Source of the DNA: Ectocarpus siliculosus
Taxonomy: Eukaryota; Sar; Phaeophyceae; Ectocarpales; Ectocarpaceae
Length of the DNA stretch: 19,645 nucleotides
Direction of reading: 5' to 3'
Assembly (NCBI GenBank): GCA_000310025.1
Contig: FN648555.1
Location: forward strand, 82,657-102,301
Under the pieces are notes generated by a model. That model was not told the DNA's origin. It saw only the letters and a program-made list of their open reading frames with translations, and made no database searches. Both the position numbers and the translations under genes were made by a program. This document shows positions 10,601 through 19,645 of this stretch, piece by piece (position 1 is the stretch's first letter; each line of letters starts with the position of its first letter).

Positions 10601-11333
10601 AGGTTTGGTTTGCCACGTCTTTTGAGATGACTGACGCATCCTCATCATCTTGTCCCTACCTCCGGTCATATTTGTCCCGAAAAACTGCAAGAATAATTTT
10701 TTTCAGAGCTACATGCAATTCGTGCTACTTAAAACTGCCTGTAGCTCCTCAACCTATGAGATTGCAATTATGTTGGCTACCGTCAACTTCCGTTGCTCCG
10801 TAGGAAAGTTAAAGTTCCTGCTCCTGACTCTACAGGACCCGAACTGCCCGGGTCAAAGACACTTGACCAATCCCCTCAGCGCGCAGAGGGAGCGGAGGAC
10901 TCCAGAATATTCGTCGTTGGTTTCTATTGACTTTTGGACCCCTCGGGGCCAGTTTATTTGAGTGTACCTTTTTAGGGTAAGTTAGCCTGTGACCACGGGA
11001 ATGCGACTCCGTCAGGTGTTGGATCAGTACGGAAACACGAAGGTAGTGGGTAGAGAGAGATCGGAACGGTTTTTAATGTGAAGACAACAACAACAACAAT
11101 CCCCTTATCCCGCGGTTCAGGTGGCGATCCTGAACACCATCGAGTTGCTAGTGGCCACCATGCAGTTCGTCGCCCTGTCCGCCGTCGTCGGGGGGCCCGC
11201 AGCGGTGAGCGGAATGGGGGAGGGGGGCGTCGCCGCCATGTCTGTCTTGGCCGGTCTGGCTTCCAAGATGGCGGCAAGAGCAGTCCTGTGCCTTTGGTTC
11301 GGCAGCGACCCCAGGACCCTCCGGATGCTGTGA
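7689..11333 (+). CDS. ARV1: ARV1 family lipid-homeostasis protein, four exons
   Basis: The exons are 7689-7874, 9173-9310, 9868-10602 and 11121-11333, all joined in phase 0, giving 423 residues. The N-terminus carries the ARV1 homology domain: a zinc-ribbon pattern with Cys38, Cys41, Cys62 and Cys65 (FVCVECG and CSYC), then YNKGNIRLGRC and DKYIEWEFVLIAIDLALHR (residues 70-88), ending in QAYRHLLFN. Exon 1 joins exon 2 between Cys62 and Ser63 and so completes the second CxxC. Hydrophobic segments lie near residues 160-183, 330-350, 355-378 and 391-412, matching the multi-spanning C-terminal half. ARV1 is known as an endoplasmic reticulum protein affecting sterol distribution and GPI-anchor assembly. 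The protein is longer than usual (the human protein is about 270 residues) because of a hydrophilic insert at about residues 184-329. The start is the only ATG-led frame reaching the zinc ribbon, and it is divergent with the coiled-coil gene. Part of exon 3 could be an unrecognised intron. Confidence 0.92.
7875..9172 (+). other. First intron of ARV1, 1.3 kb
   Basis: The donor TGT|GTGAGT and acceptor CTTGCAG|AGC are both good matches to consensus and restore the CSYC zinc-binding pair. The intron is T-rich at its start. It contains an inverted-repeat cluster at 9051-9098. No coding content is convincing on either strand. Confidence 0.7.
9051..9098. repeat. Cluster of short inverted repeats inside ARV1 intron 1
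   Basis: The word cacgcatg (9051-9058) is the reverse complement of catgcgtg (9081-9088). The second copy is itself the arm of catgcg-tgat-cgcatg (9081-9096). The words atgatcg and tgatcg recur in between. The segment could fold into alternative hairpins. It lies about 75 bp upstream of the exon 2 acceptor. Confidence 0.45.
9828..9867 (+). repeat. CA microsatellite forming an ARV1 3' splice site
   Basis: An imperfect CA/CGCA repeat runs directly into the acceptor CACACAG before GRLWQLG of ARV1 exon 3. There is no polypyrimidine tract in the usual position. Confidence 0.7.
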
Positions 11334-12420
11334 CTCGAGGGGCGCCATTCCGGGGCTAACGGGAAGGAAAACGCCGCACGGCAGTCGAACTATTACGACT
11401 ATTTAGGCCTAAACACCGGAGGTGCGGAGAGCACATCAGACATCGTGCCCTTAAGGTTTACGCCAGGAACGCCTCTGTTTTGTGAATCCTCCTTGGCAAG
11501 GAATGCAGGGCTTCATGCGTGCCTCGAGCCTGCGTGCTGTTGGCCGCGTTTCAGTGGTGTGGGCCTGTACATAATAGCATAATATCAATCTCGAGGGACA
11601 ACCGTCCGTTCTCGAGAGCGGCAGCCGCTGTCTCTCGATGTGATCTGAGATCTCTGCCGTCGACCTTACGCTACGATTATGCAACCTGTAGGCTGGCTGC
11701 GGGGGGCTTTCCGTCAAGCAGCTAGTTGCAGCTCATCAACGCAGATGAACGCCGGGAAATCATCCATCCTCTGCTTCTTTGGTTTCGACGTTGCGAAACA
11801 GGCGTCAGAAACCAACCCCAAAATGATCTTTCGAAAGCAAAACTTCGTAGCCGACTCCGAAGTTTGCGCGAAGAACAAAATCAGATGCGAAGAGGCTCGA
11901 ATGGCAAAGACAAGGTTGCAGTCTGCTTGAAACTGCGACTCGGTTTGTCTCAGGAGCTGCTGCTCTCGGCTATCACCTCTAAAATAACAGCAGTGCGTGC
12001 GCCAACGAGACAGATCACGCCGGGTGGTACGAGTCTCTCGAACTTTTTACTTATTTATGCATACGACCCGGGGGTTTCCTTCTAGCAGGGCACCTATTAA
12101 TAGCCGTTCTACATGGAAGGGCCAAAAAACGGTGGCGGTTTGTCTAATGCCAGCCAATCACACCTGCTCACGTCTGGAACCCCCCCCCCGAAAAAAAAAA
12201 AATCAAAACGGCGTACGTCTGGAAAACCCCGCGACAAAACACTAAATCAACCGGGCTTCTCGAGGCGGCATTTCCGTGAAAATGCGCCGGGCGCAAGCGC
12301 ACCATGCCAACAAGCTTTGGGATTCTAGTTTAGTCCTTGCCCCGTCAAAATTCGGGATGACATGGCAAACAGACACATGTCCGGCTTCCTTGAATATGGT
12401 GTTGGACGAAGGAAAGGCGT
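11334..12420. other. Convergent 3' spacer between ARV1 and OTC
   Basis: About 1.1 kb lies between the two stop codons, which face each other. It should hold both 3' untranslated regions and polyadenylation sites. It contains a C-run joined to an A-run at about 12180-12202. The open frames here are short and carry no recognisable domain. I see no additional gene. Confidence 0.5.
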
Positions 12421-17645
<5,225 letters not shown>

Positions 17646-18559
17646 ACTGCCAGTTTTCGAGGGAAAGGAAGGGAGAGTAGCGTGTGTGGGGCTGCTGCGT
17701 GTGCTGTCTGCTGTGCAGTGTGCGATGTGGAGGATGGCGAGAGGATAAAGATGGATGCCTCTTAGGGGCTACGCGGAATCAACCACCCAGAACGTGTACC
17801 ATACCCCGAGCTCTGAGCTGAGATGGTCACCTCTGCCTCACGCACAAGCCACCAGATTGGAGAGCAGAGAGGGGACGCCACGAGGAGCGCTGCTGCCGCC
17901 AGTTCTATCAACCACACAGGCCATGAGCCGCTTAAGCTACAGTGAGACCCGGGATGGCATAGTGCTCGGCGTGTCTGAGGAAGGGGTAGAGACGAAAGGG
18001 CCGTCAAACAGGTGCGAGAAAGAGTTGGTCCACAGAGAGCAGCATCACCCACAAACACAATGTGTTCGTGAACGATCTCGTGTAGATACCCTAGATATGC
18101 GTGTGCATGCCGCCTGGTTCAACGTGCATGTCAGCCGCATAGAATCGTCACAGCAGTAGTAGGATAGTCGAAAGTTGTAGCAACGCTTTCGTGCGAATGT
18201 TTAGCTTTGATTTGCCGAACTGCAGCGATCCTGTTTTTTTGTTTTTCCGTGAGTGTCCAACAGCAGTAACGCCTTCAAGCGGACACACCGCCTCGAACGC
18301 AAATGCTCTGTACAGGTTCGGGAGGGGGTCTGCCTCGGCGACCAACTTTGATGCCTATCAGTTGATGTACTGTATTCGAATAGCGGTAGGTAGTTCCAAT
18401 CCTTCCTCACCGATGAAATTCGAGGTTCATCGGGTTTGTAACCATCCAGCGGTGTTACCGACCAAAAATGCGGATTCATTGCCCCGTTCAGATGGCACCA
18501 AAAGGCACCAACAACGATCATTTCCCTGCCCCCCTTCGCCGACTATTTTGAACTCTCAG
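17646..18559. other. Spacer upstream of OTC and of the right-hand gene
   Basis: This region separates the OTC core start (minus) from the plus-strand acidic-protein exon, so it probably holds both 5' regions. On the minus strand an acceptor-like pyrimidine tract ending GGCAG abuts the OTC Met, suggesting an upstream exon. A candidate minus-strand ATG at 18140-18138 opens MRLTCTLNQAACTRISR, which is Arg-rich and free of acidic residues like a mitochondrial presequence, but I found no donor of strong consensus in the correct phase. No other gene is evident. Confidence 0.4.
18138..18140 (-). other. Candidate start of an OTC transit-peptide exon
   Basis: From this ATG a 44-codon minus-strand frame begins MRLTCTLNQAACTRISR and stops at TGA. 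Its first 28 residues include several Arg and hydroxylated residues. The only phase-compatible donor I see (TGTTT|GTGGGT) is weak, so the link to OTC is speculative. Confidence 0.2.
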
Positions 18560-19357
18560 CGGTGGCAAACGAAAGCGAGCGCGGGACGACGACATCGATG
18601 GCGTGGCGGAAGCAGAAGCGAACGGCGGGAGTGGTGGGGCGGCGAGCCCGGGCGCAGACTCACTCAGCTCTTACTCACTCATGGGTGTCGCCGACGGAAA
18701 CGACGGCAAAGATGCTGCCGGAGGGGTAAGCAAGGTAGAGGTGGAAGCAGCGGCTGCCGACGGGGCACCATCGTCATCGGCTGATGGGAACGCCGGTTCT
18801 GGTGCTGATGCACCTGCTGCTGACGACGACGATGATGAGGTGGTAGAAATACCGCCGCCGTCAGCGGCACCGGCAGTTATGGAGCTGTCGGAGGAAGCAG
18901 ACTGCGACTCAGGAGGTTTCAACTCTGGTCCACCAGGTACAGCTGCGGCCCCTATCTCGATAGAATCTGGTGAGGCTCCGCAGAAGAAGAGCAAGGGTCG
19001 CATATCGAAAAAAAAGCAGAAGGCTGTCGCGAAAGAGTTGGAGGCTCAGCAGGAAGACGGCGACGATGGTAGTGGGAGCGTAGGAAGCGGAGAGCAACGC
19101 CCCAGCAAAAAGGCCAGGAAATCGGCCGGTGCAAAGGCTAAAGACAGCGACGGTGGCAGCGAAGGCGGCAGCGACGACGATACCAGCGAGGGGGTTGACG
19201 CCGATGAGAGTAAGGGTGACGACGGTGGGGACAGCGGTGAAGGGGACGGGTTGGAAGGGCCAGTTTTGTTCGCGGTGGGCCAGCCGATGTCCAAGAAGAT
19301 GAGAAAGATGGCGAAGGGTCGCCTGTCGAAGTGGGCCTTGAAGTTCACGGGAACGAG
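18560..19357 (+). CDS. Acidic, lysine-rich probable nuclear protein (partial)
   Basis: One frame stays open from the acceptor-like CTCTCAG before 18560 to a donor-like ACGAG|GTGCGT after 19357, about 265 codons. It begins GGKRKRARDDDIDG, a nuclear-localisation-like basic cluster, and continues with acidic and Ser/Gly/Ala-rich stretches. Basic islands follow (PQKKSKGRISKKKQKAVAKE, RPSKKARKSAGAKAK), and it ends with MSKKMRKMAKGRLSKWALKF. An in-frame ATG at 18681 could be the start if there is no upstream exon. The alternating acidic and lysine-rich blocks suggest a nucleolar or chromatin-associated protein, but no folded domain is visible and I do not recognise the family. The rest of the gene lies beyond the window. 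The antisense frames here are Ser/Pro/Ala-rich shadows. Confidence 0.5.
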
Positions 19358-19645
19358 GTGCGTTTGTTCCAAACAAACACCGGTGATAGTTGTATATACA
19401 CCCCATGAAGAGCGGGAAAATGTCCATCGCTCCGCGAAGAACGGTCGTCCACGTAGCACCACTTGTTTGTCGTGGGAGTGCAAGCCGCTTTCTCGGCGTT
19501 CGTTTTCTCAATGTTCGCTAGCCCCCTCCCCCCCCCCCCCCCCCCCCCAACCAAGACCCATCCCTTTTTTTTTTTTTTCCAAAAACAATTCACCCCCCCC
19601 CTTAATAAACCCCAACAAAACCCCAATTTTTTTCCCCTCTAAATA
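19358..19645. other. Right edge with homopolymer-rich, probably unreliable sequence
   Basis: After the putative donor the sequence is presumed intron. From about 19520 it becomes long C runs, a long T run and then more C and A runs with little complexity. This resembles low-quality read ends at a contig terminus rather than natural sequence. Confidence 0.5.

Noticed and set aside
10707-10803. Possible extra ARV1 exon (SYMQFVLLKTACSSSTYE...)
   Set aside because: It has a good acceptor (TTTCAG), but joining exon 3 directly to 11121 gives the spacing seen in ARV1 proteins between the WD/WE motif and the next membrane helix. Including this exon would insert unrelated sequence and needs an unclear donor.
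18671-19003. Minus-strand Ser/Ala-rich frame of 110 codons
   Set aside because: The plus-strand frame over the same bases is longer, has basic nuclear-type motifs and is bounded by plausible splice sites.

Overview
The window looks like nuclear DNA of a multicellular stramenopile, most probably a brown alga. This is an inference from gene structure: GC-rich coding sequence, many short exons (34-735 nt) separated by introns of about 170-2100 nt, GTGAGT-like donors, abundant CAG and CA microsatellites, and a nine-exon ornithine carbamoyltransferase. No bacterial features (ribosome binding sites, operons, uninterrupted genes) are present. I rebuilt the gene models by joining exons whose reading phases and protein-family continuity agree. 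Most long uninterrupted frames in the window are antisense or intronic shadows.

Layout from left to right. 1-1426 has no gene I can support. 1427-7468 (minus) is a coiled-coil protein of about 296 residues in seven exons; its family is not recognised. 7689-11333 (plus) is ARV1, a lipid-homeostasis membrane protein of the endoplasmic reticulum, in four exons and 423 residues, with a large disordered insertion. These two genes are divergent, with only 220 bp between their start codons. 11334-12420 is the convergent 3' spacer. 12421-17645 (minus) is a complete ornithine carbamoyltransferase core of 321 residues in nine exons, with all substrate-binding motifs intact and one GC-AG intron. 17646-18559 separates it from a partial plus-strand exon at 18560-19357, which encodes an acidic, lysine-rich, probably nuclear protein that runs off the right edge. 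The last ~130 bases are long C and T homopolymers and look like poor-quality contig-end sequence.

The genes are not a functional cluster. ARV1 acts in sterol and GPI-anchor handling at the endoplasmic reticulum, OTC acts in arginine synthesis and the ornithine-urea cycle, and the coiled-coil gene is probably structural. I found no mobile element with a recognisable protein, no CRISPR array, no rRNA and no convincing tRNA. The most notable items are the divergent promoter, the GC-AG intron at a conserved position in OTC, the ARV1 insertion, a splice acceptor embedded in a CA repeat, and several perfect palindromes.
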